Positions 1 to 11,215 of a stretch of 64,000 bases of DNA are shown here, in pieces. The position numbers were made by a program, and so were the translations under genes. Source of the stretch: Tridacna crocea (lineage: Eukaryota; Mollusca; Bivalvia; Cardiida; Cardiidae); assembly GCA_943736015.1 (NCBI GenBank), contig OX031059.1:50789159-50853158 (forward strand), written 5' to 3'. The notes under the pieces were generated by a model. It ran no database searches, had not been told where the DNA came from, and saw only the letters and a program-made list of their open reading frames with translations. Each line of letters starts with the position of its first letter. Position 1 is the first letter of the stretch.

Positions 1-1165
1 CCTTGTTTTTGTAATAAGGTGTCATGGAAAAAGGGGGTTGCATGTTATATTTCATTCCATTTCTTTTGATGGCAACTCATTCCACATTTCTTGACGGAAT
101 TGAATAGAATTTTGACTGATTATTTCTTGTCATGTCACCTATTGTATATTGTCAACATTTTGCGATTTGTACCTGCGTCATGAAAAAAGGGGGCTTCATG
201 TTTTATTTCATTTTATTTCTTGTGAATGCAACTAGTCCCATATTTCTTGACAGAATTGAAATGAATTTCACAGAATGTTTCTCATCATTTGACCTATCGC
301 ATATTCTCAAGGTTTTACATTTTGTAGCTGCATCATGAAAAAAGGGGGCTTCATGTTTTATTTCATTTTATTTCTTTTGAATGCAACTCGTCCCATATTT
401 CCTGATAGAATTCAATGGAATTTTCACAGAATGTTTCTTATCATCTGAGCTATCACATATTCTCAAGGTCTTGCAATTTGTGGCTGCGTCATGAAAAAAA
501 GGGGGCTTCATGTTTTATTTTATTCTATTTCTTGTGAAGGCAACTCCTCCCACATTTCTTGGTAGATTTGAATGGAATTTTTACATTATCATGTGACTTA
601 ACACAACACCTCCCACATTTCTTAGCAGATTTGGATGGAATTTGATGACATGATCATGTGACCTACGCCATATTGTCAAGGTTTTGGGATTTGTAGCTGC
701 ATCATGGAATAAGGGGGCTTCATGTTATAATTTCATTTTTCACCCGTATCTCTTTAATTACTGGACATATCTCAACAGATTTGGATGAGATTTTCACAGA
801 TCATGCGACCTAGCACATGTTGTCAGGGTTTTGCAATTTATCACTGTATCATGGAAAAAGGGGACTTTATGTCAAATTTAATTTTTTGTCAGTGTATCTC
901 CAACTTTTATGAAATGCCAAGTTCTGCCAAAAGGATACTTAATGTATAGTCCAGTTATGGACCTCTTTTATATTTTTTTATGTAATGAAATCCTGTGCCA
1001 TGGAACAAGGGAGCTTAATGTATAATTTCATCATGGACCAATAACAAAAAGGCCACATGTATATGCAAAACAGAATACCTCCTATATGTTTGTATCAAAA
1101 AAGGTCTTTTTCGGCGGGGGATATCATTTCAACGAAATTGCTTGTTAGTTTAAACATATTTATTT
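1..1165 (+). repeat. ~155-bp tandem array, left partner of a long inverted pair
   Basis: CATGRAAAAAGGGGGCTTCA recurs at about 22, 179, 334, 490, 704 and 850 with intervening GCAACTCRTCCCATATTTC and CTATCGCATATTCTCAAGG. The array ends with CCAATAACAAAAAGGCCACA and CGGCGGGGGATATCATTTCA. The window opens inside it. It is the reverse complement of 46750-48345. Confidence 0.85.
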
Positions 1166-1330
1166 TACATCGATTGAGAAACAACTTCTTACAACTTATA
1201 CTTATCTCTCTCAATTTTGCTTCCAGGGAACTACACCAGTACTCGCGCCGAATGTGTAGGCCAATGAAAAATCCTAAAGTTGACACCCCCTCCTGGGTAT
1301 CAAACTTTTGGCATTTGGTAAAGAGTTCCC
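1140..1330 (-). repeat. tRNA-like SINE, copy 1
   Basis: Reverse complement of the 24295-24490 element over nearly its full length, with TTTTTCATTGGCC and CACATTCGGCGCGAGTA. Its B-box region is diverged. It abuts the end of the ~155-bp repeat array. Confidence 0.7.
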
Positions 1331-1380
1331 TCATTTCTTCATTCAGACAACTTTTTTTTATCTTGTTAGTGGATCTGTTT

Positions 1381-2230
1381 TCTTAAAAAGCTGTTTAACA
1401 GAGATACAAATTGTAAACAATTAGCATTTTCTTCTTTCAGCACATAGTTCTCGCTTGTCTGATAGCTCAACTCATGTATTATTAATCTATGTTCAACATA
1501 GATGTTTTGATTGTAAACTCCTTGACATTTCTTTTTTGCTTTTTTGTTCTTTAATGGTTAAAACAGTATATCTATTTAGGTAGATGAATTAGGTAAGATG
1601 TTTGTTACTTTTGTTCAAGTAATCAAAAGGAAGTAAAAGTTAGTGCATGATTACTAGTGAAAGGATAGTGAAAATCAGAAATTGTTTTAAACTGATTTCT
1701 ACTTTTGTAGCAGTGTTCTTAAAAGAGGCCTACTTCTAAACTACAAAAGTTGTCTACAGGGCATGAAAGCATTGTAATCTCTTATATACTGCAACAAGAA
1801 AGAAATACAACTTCTTTAACCTAAACTATTTTCATGTGAACAAGAAAATGGCTTCTTAGGAATTTCATAATTCAATTTCAAACTTTTATATTTTTGTAAT
1901 AGCCAAAACTATTGCACACTACCTGTAGAATGGTTCCAGTGAGTATGTTTGTAATCTAACAGTTTCATATACAATTAATTAAATGCTTACAGCAGCTTAG
2001 CCATAATAGCATTTTGTATTGCTTTGTGCTTGGGATTCAAAAGCCTGGCCTGTTTGTCCCTTCAATCATGATATGTTTATCACTACAACAATGCTTCCAT
2101 AAGGAATGTCACAGGCTGTCATTGCCAAGAACTTTCAAGTAAATAGATATACAATAACCCATTTGTACCAGCGTCTACACCAGAAATGAATAACAAATGA
2201 CAAGCCAAGAAGTAGAAGTCCCCGTGTCTC
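1381..2230. other. AT-rich stretch, no gene
   Basis: No exon, repeat or palindrome recognised. Confidence 0.45.
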
Positions 2231-2459
2231 TTAACTCTTTACCACACAAGAAAATTTTAGACTGGTCCAAATTGAAAGCATTTGCAGACAACAAAATAAA
2301 GGTGACTGAAAAATTGAAATTTGTTCTGGGAAGGGTAGAAAACACTGTGGGAAAAGGAAAAAATGCTGGTAACCAGCATTTTCTCCTTTTCCCCCAGTGT
2401 TTTCAAAAGGCTCCTTTCTCAGGGGCGTCAAAAGTAGGGATTGTGTGGTAATGGGTTAA
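2231..2459 (-). mobile_element. TTAA palindromic MITE, reference full copy
   Basis: Describes the family. Length is about 228 bp, with TTAA at each end followed by CYCTTTACCAMAC inverted ends. One flank has AAATTTTAGACTGGTCCAAA and GCATTTGCAGACGACAAAAT; the other has GACGCCCCTGAGAAAGAAGC. In the middle is a near-perfect palindrome of about 65 bp around AAAATGCTGGTAACCAGC. It is non-coding; open frames through it are artefacts. TTAA plus a terminal CCC suits a piggyBac-derived MITE. More than 60 full or partial copies lie in the window. Strand here means the TTTTAGACTGG flank comes first for '-'. Confidence 0.92.
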
Positions 2460-2471
2460 CAGGACCGATAC

Positions 2472-3230
2472 ATGCCTCTAATCCATCTTCATAGTTGTTG
2501 CTGTACAGCTGTTAAAACTGCTTTGGTGACATCAGGAACCAACAATAATCGAAAATTATCAAGATGTTGTTTGAACTGCCTTCGAGCGTTTAGGTTATGG
2601 CCTCATCATCCGTATGCTGGTATACAACTAACACAACGACATCAAGTTGGAATGAACTGGCTTACACAACACAGACTAAATCTGTTTCCTCTTTGTCTAT
2701 GGCATAAAGTTGTGTTTTCTGATTACTGTAGTCTATTTTGATGAGTCGAAGTACTTGATGTATAAAACTGATGACAGATAATGTATGTATAAGTGGAATG
2801 GAGAACGGTTTCATGGCAACTGCCAAGTTGAAGTTGAACAATTCAGAGGAGGTGGCCGAATGATGTAGGGTAACACAGCTTATGAACAATACCCCTGGTA
2901 TTCAGTGATGGCACTTTTACAGCTTGGCATTATGTTGGTCTCATTCTATGATTTGTAGTTGGCCATTCATAAGTCAACACAACATTGTGTTTCAAAAGAA
3001 TAATGCTTGGATGCATGTAGCAAGGCTAAGCATAGAGTTTCTTCAACAGAACAATGTAGATCTATTTATATGGCTTCTGTACAGCCTGGAACTGTTTTCT
3101 ACTGAACATCTTCAAGACGTCCTAGACAAGTGTGTTTTGAACTTCCCTTGCTACCGCAGGGCTTCAAACAATACTTGTTGCACTCATACAAGTGTGGAAT
3201 GCTATTCCCCAAGCACAAATCAATTGTTAA
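2472..3230 (+). pseudogene. Decayed Tc1/mariner transposase
   Basis: Stretches in shifting frames match the Tc1 family DD34E transposase. They run from PYAGIQLTQRHQVGMNWLTQ and WHKVVFSD (first catalytic Asp region), through GGG-motif remnants near 2850, to QHNIVFQKNNAWMHVARLS, IEFLQQNNVD and the LDNPIEHLWDV-like block degraded to STEHLQDVL. Stops and frameshifts break it, so it is dead. It sits exactly between two copies of the TTAA MITE. Confidence 0.75.
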
Positions 3231-3456
3231 ATTCATTACCAAACAACAAAATGTTAGGTTTGTCCTAATCGAAAGCATTTGCTGACGACAACATAAAAGT
3301 GACTGAAAATTTGAAATTTGTTTAGTGAAGGGAAGAAAACATTGTGGGAAAAGGAGAAAATGCTGGTTACCAGCATTTTCTCCTATTCCCACAATGTTTT
3401 TTAATGGCTTCTTTTTCAGGGTCTTCAAAATTAGGGATTGTGGGATAATGGGTTAA
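3227..3456 (-). repeat. TTAA MITE copy after the Tc1 relic
   Basis: Full length with intact palindrome. The left end is slightly decayed (TTAAATTCATTACC). Confidence 0.9.
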
Positions 3457-3689
3457 ACCAGTCCATGACCAGACGTGTGCTTATGCTTCACAATGCTACT
3501 GGGGGCATACATGTTACATTTTTAACTTATAGATGGTCTATTTGTCTGACAAAACTGATCTGTGTGCTGCAGAGTTATCATAACATTTGAAAGCCTGTAT
3601 GAAGATTACATAAAGAAATGTTCACCCAATCATCCTATGAATTGATTAATTGCGAAATGGATTATATTTCAAAATACATGTACACACAG

Positions 3690-3828
3690 CCACATTTTTT
3701 TCCTTTTCCCACAATGTTTTCTACCCTGCTAGAAACAAATTTCAATTGTTGACTTATGTTTATTTTGTCATGTGCATGTGCTTTCAATTTGGACCAGTTT
3801 AAAATTTTGTTGTTTGGTAAAGAGTTAA
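3690..3828 (+). repeat. TTAA MITE, right half only
   Basis: Begins inside the palindrome (CCTTTTCCCACAATGTTTTC) and ends GTTTGGTAAAGAGTTAA. It stops about 50 bp before the splice acceptor of the repeat-protein exon. Confidence 0.8.
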
Positions 3829-3876
3829 GTATTGATTAGTTTACTGAGGTTTCATTTCCTTGTTTCTGTTTTCAGC

Positions 3877-4451
3877 TACAGACTATCACAGAAAGGATAA
3901 AAACTAATGAAATCCAATTCAATGAGAAAATTGATGATCTGAAGCATGTCCAAGAAATGGCTATTGAATATAACATATCTTCTACATCTTTGAGTGAATC
4001 TCCTAGTGTTCCTATACAAGTCAAGTCTGCTCACCAAACCACATCTGCAGAAAAACTAAGTGAAAAAAGTTGGCAGAAAATGCCTGATTCTCAGGAGAAA
4101 GGCCCATATAGTGTAGGTGGATCTAGGAAGGGAAACATTGATTCTGCAACTACAAGAAAACATGGAGATCACCATGACAACAGTGTCTCTAAGAAAAAAC
4201 TTGACATTGATACTGTATCGCCAGGCAGTGTACCCCAAGGTGACATTGATACTGTATCGCCAGGCAGTGTACCCCAAGGTGACATTGATACTGTATCGCC
4301 AGGCAGTGTACCCCAAGGTGACATTGATACTGTATCGCCAGGCAGTGTACCCCAAGGTGACATTGATACTGTATCGCCAGGCAGTATACCCCAAGGTGAC
4401 ATTGATACTGTATCGCCAGGCAGTGTACCCCAAGGCAACATTGATACTTGA
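3877..4451 (+). CDS. Last exon of an unrecognised gene with 13-aa repeats
   Basis: I do not recognise the protein. The exon follows a good acceptor (TTGTTTCTGTTTTCAG) and enters in phase 1. The first ~35 residues are charged and helix-prone (KTNEIQFNEKIDDLKHVQEM), then comes a Ser/Lys-rich linker, then six near-perfect copies of DIDTVSPGSVPQG and a stop after NIDT. An ATTAAA at 4664-4669 could be the polyadenylation signal. Upstream exons are not identified and may lie before the window or in the repeats. The repeat part is low-complexity and probably disordered, so function cannot be inferred. Confidence 0.6.
4203..4449 (+). repeat. Coding 39-bp minisatellite, six copies plus part
   Basis: Units of 39 bp start at 4203, 4242, 4281, 4320, 4359 and 4398, with a 7th partial. 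Copies differ by only one or two bases (Val to Ile in unit 5; GGC-Asn at the end of unit 6). Because 39 is a multiple of three, several frames on both strands stay open, which produces spurious ORFs. Confidence 0.95.
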
Positions 4452-4531
4452 TGTAGAGCTACAGGATGCTTGCCATTGTTGTGATTTTTCTTTTTTTCAA
4501 GTAAACCAATCATATTTTTTCAAAGATGAGC

Positions 4532-4625
4532 GGCTGGGTCTATATTCAAAACTTGTTCTTAACAAAATTCTTAGTCTAATGCGCAAGAATTTTATTAAGA
4601 ACAAGTGGTGAATATAGACCCAGCC
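4532..4625. repeat. Short hairpin MITE in the 3' UTR of the repeat-protein gene
   Basis: GGCTGGGTCTATATTCA...AACTTGTTCTTAA is mirrored by TTAAGAACAAGT...GAATATAGACCCAGCC. The loop is about 35 bp. It is related in its ends to the CCAAT-box MITE at 14563. Confidence 0.85.
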
Positions 4626-4875
4626 ACTACTACTTGAGACACCATCTGAAAAGCTCTTATGAGATTAAACTTTACTGTCTTCATTTGTACATTTTTTGAG
4701 ACATTTTCACAATATTTTGTGGTTTTAAATACATTTTTGTTTTGTTCGACTTAATGTCATTAAAGGTAGTAGGCCCAGTTTCATAAAAAACTTACGTCTC
4801 CTATTTTTCTCAAATATACTTACAGATACATTATTTCACTCACGTTAGTTGTGTGAGGTACATTCCACTAAAACA

Positions 4876-5102
4876 TTAACCCTTTCCCAAACAAACCTTT
4901 GTTTTTACGTGTCTGCAATACAAGTCTTTTGAAAACACAGTGGGAAAAGGAGAAACTGCGCGTAACAAGCAATTTCTCTTTTTCCCACAGTGTTTTCTAC
5001 CCATTTGGAGAACTTTCTGCCATTTTTATCGAATTTGAAATTGTCATCTGCAAACTCTTTGAATTTGGAAGAGTCTAAAATTTGTCGTTTGGGAAAGGCT
5101 AA
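4876..5102 (+). repeat. TTAA MITE, GCAATTTCTC subtype
   Basis: Starts TTAACCCTTTCCCAAACA. The core reads AGAAACTGCGCGTAACAAGC, and the right end decays to GGGAAAGGCTAAT. Flank blocks are ACGTGTCTGCAATACAAG and TCTGCAAACTCTTTGAATTT. Confidence 0.8.
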
Positions 5103-6056
5103 TAGACTTTAGTAAATTTCTCAAATCCAGAGCTGAATCAACACTTCAGACTCAGCTCAGCAAATAATAAACTTCCGTCTGTGAACTGAGTCATGTCTAT
5201 TTATTTTGCTGAGTGGAATCTGAAATGTTGTGTAAACTAGGCTTTCGACAGCTGCTGTACTTATGTCTGCTACTATAAGTGAAATGGGTTTCAGAAAATG
5301 AGCCCAACTTAACATGTCAGAAACAGAGTCTGTTGCTGATTTGAGAAATACATGTATAAGAGACTTCAGTTTCTTTTTTGCAAAACTGGGCTCTAAAGAT
5401 AGGGTTGTTTTGGTCATTTTCAGTACACTGTATGATGCATATACTGTATGTATTATTCATTTTTGATGAACTCGGACGTAAAAAGGGAGTAAAATGTTCA
5501 TATCTGTCTAGAGTCTTTTTTTTCATACCATTTCAAAATCTTGCCCCAAACTTGCTTTCTTTCTTGCCTGTTTTCCCTGGTCCTTCTTGACTAAATGGTT
5601 TAGATGTTTGTTTTGTATTTAGAAAGTCCTTATTTGATCTCTGCAAGGAGCACTGATACTGATGTCCTATGGCAAGGCTTTTCAAGGCAGCTAGCAATGG
5701 TCACTGGCGGTACCCATATGAGACATAAATGTGACCTGACACATGAAAAGGGATCATCAGGGAATTCCGCAAAACAATTAGATGAAAACAGATCATCAGT
5801 GGTGAAGGTCAATTTAAGTTGATAGTTCAAAAATGATTGTATAACAACTTTCGATACAGAAAAGAACAGCGAAAAGTGCCGACCATGGTCAGACTGCACA
5901 GTCTACCAGGGTTGATACTATCGCAGTTCCCAGAAGGTCCCTTTTTGCATGATGGTCACAAATACTCGTAATTCAGCTTCCAAAGAGCTGAAATATGTCT
6001 TTTTAAAGGAGCATCAAACTGCATTGAACTTTTAGCCTGAAAGTGGAATTCTAGAC
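5103..6056. other. Non-coding stretch, nothing recognised
   Basis: Open frames up to 89 codons occur on both strands at 5157-5899, but none has recognisable domains, codon bias or splice context. Treated as non-coding. Confidence 0.5.
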
Positions 6057-6314
6057 TTGTTCATTCTAGACTTGTTCAAATCGGAAGCAAAACAACAAAT
6101 TAAAGGTGCTCAAAAGACACAATTTGTCCTTGGTAGGACAATGAGAACATCATCAGACAAGTTCAGAACTGTGCTTACCATTCCCATTTTCCACATCACC
6201 TTTTTTTCCTTTCTTGAAACAAATATTAATTCTTTAGCCACATTAATTTTGTCGTGTCTGCAAACACTTTCAATTTGGACCAATCTAAAACTTTGTTGTT
6301 TGGTAAAGGGTTAA
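6057..6314. repeat. TTAA MITE with two right-type flanks
   Basis: Both ends are of the TTTTAGACT/AATTTGGACC type, unlike the usual left/right pair, and the palindrome is poor. It probably arose by recombination between copies. Confidence 0.55.
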
Positions 6315-6433
6315 TAAGTCCCAGTGGCAACCTAAAGTAAAGTAGAGCTATCCCTAAACATGATCAAAACTAACATGAATTTCATACAGTTTCAGGTTCA
6401 AAAGAAATTTGATTATTCTGGACTGTCAGTCAT

Positions 6434-6660
6434 TTAATCCATTACCACACAATTCCTACTTTTGACGCCCCTGAGAAAGATGCCTTTAGAAAGCATTGTG
6501 GGAAAAGGAGAAAATGCTGGTAACCAACATTTTCTCTTTTTCCCACAATGTTTTCTTACCTTCAAAAAACAAATTTCAAATTTTCAGTCACTTTTATTTT
6601 GTCGTCTGCAAATGCTTTCAATTTGGTCCAGCCTAAAATATTGCCGTTAGGTAACGGGTG
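6434..6660 (+). repeat. TTAA MITE copy
   Basis: Full copy with core GCTGGTAACCAACATTTTCT (one arm mismatch). The right end is altered to GTTAGGTAACGGGTGAA. Confidence 0.88.
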
Positions 6661-7767
6661 AAAAACCTGTGTCTTTAACATTAATCAGTTAGCAGTCAAT
6701 AGTTGTATAGTTTCTAAAATGCAACAGATCAAGAGGGCCTACTGGCACCTCAGTACAAACCCTACATATCAAACATTATTAAACTGCAAAGACATTTCTC
6801 ATAATCTGTTTGGTTGACATGCCAGGAACATATATATCATGTTCCCTGGCAAAAACCAAGTAAAGCCAGTTTCCCTTTTGAGTGCCCCATAAACATCACT
6901 ACATGTGCAACACAACACCCAAAATGGCGGCTTCGATCGATCACCAGACTGTACATTTATGCACCAAACTGCACGTTTTTGTGACGTCAGTTCCCAGTTT
7001 CCAGTGACGTCAGTTTTCATTGAATTGGGGCACTCAGAAGAAAATTTCTATTTCGCCAGCATACTTGATTCGTGAAACCATAAAACAGCAAAATTTCGCT
7101 TAACACGCTTCGGCTCAGGGCGATATGATTAACCACAGCCGTTAACAAGTTTCCGAGTCCCCTCCCACCTGACCGTACAACTAATATTAGAATTCTAGGA
7201 TATTAGTGAATCCATGACAATTGGTCAAAAGACAAATTGTCAAATGGATCTTTCTTCTTTGACATTTCGTCGAAAACAGGGAAAACAACAATTGTGTGAA
7301 ATGTCCAAATGACAAATTGTCGTATCAAAGTCATTATACCCTCGCCAAGGATTATTGGCCGAGCTTGCATTTAGATACCATTCACTTTGACAGGTTTGGG
7401 GATGGTTTAACTGAATGTCCATTGTTCGATCAAACAAACTTGCAGTAAACAGTTACAGTAGATTGATCTCAACCTTTTTATATACCTGGGTAAGTTTCCA
7501 AGAGCTCATAATCCTAAATTATGTTTCTATTTATTTTGAGTAGACTGAAAATCACTATTCTAGTTATTCAAGTTAGCACCATAGAGGAACGTCTTTTTTT
7601 TTAGCTGCAGGGGTGCACCAAAAATAGGGTTTTCTACACCAAAGAAAAAAAAGGATAAAGCATAGGCAAAGATAGAAGATGCAAGGGTGGAGTTGTAATA
7701 CACAACTCTGAGGTTATCAAGGAGACTCCACACAATATTCATGGACTGGACAGTACTAGTTTTACAA
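6661..7767. other. Intergenic stretch without a gene
   Basis: No coding exon is recognised. It contains the paired CRE sites at 6982-7012, inside a weak inverted repeat GAGTGCCCCA / TGGGGCACTC (about 6885 and 7027), and otherwise unique sequence. Confidence 0.5.
6982..7012. promoter_or_regulatory. Two CRE palindromes TGACGTCA, 23 bp apart
   Basis: TGACGTCAGTT occurs at 6982 and 7005 as a direct repeat around CCCAGTTTCCAG. Full 8-bp CREs (CREB/ATF sites) are rare by chance in AT-rich DNA. No adjacent gene start is recognised, so the role is unknown. Confidence 0.35.
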
Positions 7768-7931
7768 TTCACTCTACCACACAATCCGGACTTTTAACGA
7801 CCCTGAGAAAGAAGCCTTTTGAAAACACTGTGAGAAAAGGAGAAATTGCTGGTAACCAGCATTTTCTCCTTTTCCCCCAATGTTTTCTACCCTTCCCATA
7901 ACAAAATATAATTTTTCAGTCCCCTTTATTT
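7768..7931 (+). repeat. TTAA MITE, left part, split by element A
   Basis: Left two-thirds of a copy, including the full central palindrome. It breaks off at CCCTTTATTT and resumes at 10844. Confidence 0.85.
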
Positions 7932-8612
7932 CGGTCATACTAAAACACGCCGTACCAGAAAAATACGCCGTACCATACGCCGTACGGATTAAAACACGCC
8001 GTACCAAAATGTGCATTATATTGTATGCTTTTTTTGGTATTTTTATATTGAAAAACATATAATTTAACCTAAGTAGTGATATTTCATGCCAATTTTTCAT
8101 ATTTGTCAAGTTATTTGCCAATTTTAGACATTCTTGCACGGGACCAACAGGTGCCCGTTACGCCGTACCAATTACATGAGCGCCGTACGAATTTTGAGGC
8201 ACAAACAACCAAATTAATAAGAATGTATGGCACAATATGCAATTATCTACTTATTTACGAGTCCATGTTGTTCTATTTCATGTCTTACAGAGGTTGCAGC
8301 TACATGTCAAGCATTTATCCAGCAGATGTTTACAGAAGGGAAATAACTCTGAAGTTTATACAGAGAACTTTACGTTAAACATCAGTTCAATGAAACCTTG
8401 TGGAAAAACGAGACATTGCTTATGACCCTTTCTCTTCTTTTCTGATCCGGAAAAATAAGGCTTTTGAAAATATCTTGGGAAAAGGACAAAATACTAGTAA
8501 CCAGTATTTTCTCCTTTTCATATTATGTTTTCTACCCTCCAAGAACAAATTTCAATTGTGTCGTCTGCAAATTTAGAACAGTCTACAATTTTGTCGTTTG
8601 GTAAAAAGTTAG

Positions 8613-9240
8613 TGATTGTAGAACGTGGACTGTATTTTTTCATTCTTTAATCATTTTTGTCATTTAGTGCTGGTTTTTCCATGCTGTATCGTTGCGCACT
8701 GTGAAAAAATTGACTTTTATCCATACGTCAAATTTTAGACCCATCCAAACTGAAACAGATTGCAGACGACAATAATTTTAAAGTTGATGAAAATGGCGGA
8801 GAGTTCTCCAAAAGGGTAGAAAACACGGTATGGAAAAATAAGGATAGGTGAACTTAGATACATCCAATTTGTGTGCCCTAAGTAACACTTTCTCAACCTT
8901 TACATGTGCCGATTTGAATGATATCTTCCGAAAATTGTCATCACAACTCTTGCAATCAATAAACTGTAAATTAATATTGAGATAGATCCATTCTATTTTT
9001 TATGTCCCGGCATCGGAAGATTTGGGCCATATAGCTTTACCCTTGTCCGCATGTCCGTCTGCATAAACGGGGGCATTAGTGTTTCACAAACATGTGTTCT
9101 TTTTCTTTTGTCCCAGTGATTTTTTTTACCAATAAACAATGTAAAGAAATTTTGACTGTCAAATGTTGATTGATTGATTTAATAGTGATTTACGCCACTT
9201 TAAGTACATTATTTCACTGCGGAAGCTCACATATTCATGT
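8613..9240. other. Element A interior, left part
   Basis: Contains half of a CTCGTTA-subtype MITE at 8715-8845 (ATGGCGGAGAGTTCTCCAAA block). The rest is AT-rich and not recognised. Confidence 0.45.
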
Positions 9241-9521
9241 ACTTCCTGTTTTTACCAGTACTAGGCAAGAGCCCTGAATTTTCTGGCCCCAGGAAATACC
9301 TGAGACAGAACCCATTTTCGCGTCATCTTTATTTACTGGGAAAGGGGATGATGAGGGTAACGTCTTTTCCTGTTTACTTCAATGTGTTGGCACTGAGAAG
9401 GGCCGTTTTTAAGACATTTTTTCGCAAAGATAGATTTCTGTGAAATTGGTGGCCTTAGCAAGGGCCGTTGGTGTTTGGAAGGGTCATTGTTGGTTGGCTC
9501 TTAGAAGGGCCATTTTCTTAC

Positions 9522-9797
9522 AGTCACACATTTAAGGAAACATGGCTTTATTATACCCGATCTGTTTCCACATGCAGCAATGTTTCCATCTGCTAAGCAG
9601 AACAGCTTCATCCCTTCTTGGAGGTATTTCTTCACAGTAAGTGTGATGATGACTTGCGAGCCCTTCTTCAGTAGGGTCTTGGAAGCGGCAAAGTGAATGT
9701 ACTGGCGATTCATTGTCCTCAAGCCTTCTTCTTTTATGTGTTCGTAGGCTTGTAATGTAGTGCCTTCAGAGCAGTATTCAATTCCTTTTGGCCTTAT
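9522..9797 (-). CDS. RNA 2'-phosphotransferase (Tpt1/KptA)-like fragment within element A
   Basis: Open frame of about 92 codons with no start codon in place. It reads IEYCSEGTTLQAYEHIKEEG, LRTMNRQYIHFA, a GSQVIITLTVKKYLQEGMKL block, then LADGNIAACGN and SGIIKPCFLK. The order EGL-x-x-MNRQ-x-IHFA, a 'V-x-V-x-K-x-L-x-x-G-x-K-x' strand and 'G-x-I-x-P-x-x-x-K' is that of the C-terminal half of Tpt1/KptA. These enzymes move the 2'-phosphate left at tRNA splice junctions to NAD+. The usual HGT motif reads EGT, and the N-terminal half is absent. It is bounded by an AG at 9799-9798 and ACT/GTAAGA at 9522-9517, so it may be one exon. It lies between the arms of element A and could be captured gene sequence. 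Confidence 0.5.
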
Positions 9798-9809
9798 CTA
9801 TTTTGGTCA

Positions 9810-10002
9810 TCTGAACCTTTCCCAGACAACCCCTTTTTTTAAGTGTCTGCAGTATAAATCTTTTGAAAATACTGTGAAGACAAGAAATTGCTCTTGTGTT
9901 CTAACCTTTTGGAGAACTTCCCACCATTTTCACCAAGTTCTAAATTGTCGTCTGCAAACTAGTTCAGTTTGGAAGAGTCTAAAATTTGTTGTTTGGGAAC
10001 GA
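9810..10002 (+). repeat. TTAA MITE, GCAATTTCTC subtype, in element A interior
   Basis: Runs from CCTTTCCCAGACAACCCC to TTGTTTGGGAACG. The core is reduced to AAGAAATTGCTC and the palindrome is half deleted. Confidence 0.7.
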
Positions 10003-10843
10003 TACTGACTGTAAAATACCAGAACTAGTAATGTAAAAATGGATTAATTAATGAATGAAAAAATATCACTGAGTTTTAATATTACAAATTCATAAAATAG
10101 TATCTAGTTTAAAATAATAACTGTGAAATAAACTAAAAACAACAGGACTCATGGTAGAACCACATTCACATCGTTGAGTCTGGAAACATTTTAAGGGCAA
10201 AAAGTTATGTACAACCATTTAATCTTAACCAAACGACAATTTTCAAATGGTACAAATTTGCTGACGACACAAATGAAATTCGTTACGGGAGGGTTACCAA
10301 CATTTTCTTCTTTTCCTTAAATATTTTCAATAACCTTATTTTTCAAGACCAGCAATTTCTTATTTTTTCACAAGGTTTCATTAAAGTAATGAAACGTAAA
10401 GTTCTCTGTATAAACTTCAGCAGTACCACAGAGTTATTTCCCTTCTGTAAATATCTGCTGGATGCTTGACATGTACCTACAACCTCTGTAAGGCATGAAA
10501 TAGAACAACATGAACTCGTAAATAAGTAGATAATTGCATATTGTACCATACATTCTTATTAATTTGGTTGTTTTGTGCCTCAAAATTCGTACGGCGCTCA
10601 TGTAATTGGTACGGCGTAACGGGCACCTGTTAGTCCCGTACAAGAATGTCTATAATTACCAATAACTTGACAAATGTGAAAAATTGGGCAGTAATATCGC
10701 TACTTAGGTTAGATTATATGTTTTTCAATATAAAAATACCAAAAAAAGCATACAATATAATGCACATTTTGGTACGGCGTGTTTTAATCCGTACGGCGTA
10801 TGGTACGGCGTATTTTTCTGGTACGGCGTGTTTTAGTAGGACC

Positions 10844-10915
10844 CCCTTTATTTTGTCATCTGCAAATGCTTTCGATTTGGACTGGTCTAAAATTTTCTTG
10901 TGTAGTAAAGAGTTA
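10844..10915 (+). repeat. TTAA MITE, right part, split by element A
   Basis: Continuation of the copy begun at 7768, from the CCTTTATTTTGTC block to GTAAAGAGTTA. It dates element A as younger than this MITE. Confidence 0.85.
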
Positions 10916-11215
10916 TGCAAACACTGGCAAGATTGAAAGATTCTGCATGTTCATAACAAGATTGCCCAACTTAATTGATTAATGAAGAACTTGCTGATTC
11001 ATTACCAGCAGAATTTGGAGGATACTGGCAAAAAAGAGAGCAATATACTAAAAGAAGTCTTATTTCTTGTGTTTACAATTCATATTCATTCAATCACTGC
11101 TTTTTTCATGAAATTCCAACAAATATTCAATGTAAAGAAATTTGATGAATCATCAGGCTCGATAAGTTATTTCAACCATTAGTCAAATATACATGTATTA
11201 ATATTCCTACTTTGT

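Larger units (their letters stand above)
7932..10843. mobile_element. Element A: MULE-like unit with ~650-bp inverted arms
   Basis: Left arm 7932-8612 and right arm 10215-10843 are inverted copies. Termini read GGTC(A/C)TACTAAAACACGCC. Each arm has six GCCGTAC motifs. The direct repeat CCCTTTATTT (7922-7931 and 10844-10853) flanks it, and the flanks join into an uninterrupted TTAA MITE, proving insertion. A 9-11-bp target duplication with long arms suggests a Mutator-like element. No transposase is seen, so it is non-autonomous. The interior holds the Tpt1-like fragment and another MITE copy. Confidence 0.85.

Noticed and set aside
2924..3268. 114-codon ORF as a gene
   Set aside because: It is one surviving frame of the broken Tc1/mariner transposase and runs into a MITE at its end.
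4201..4440. CRISPR array
   Set aside because: The 39-bp units are contiguous with no spacers, lie in an exon, and the DNA is eukaryotic.
4056..4611. Long ORFs in the other frames of the 39-bp array
   Set aside because: The repeat unit is divisible by three, so alternative frames stay open automatically. Only the frame entered from the acceptor at 3877 has non-repeat coding sequence with helix-like composition.
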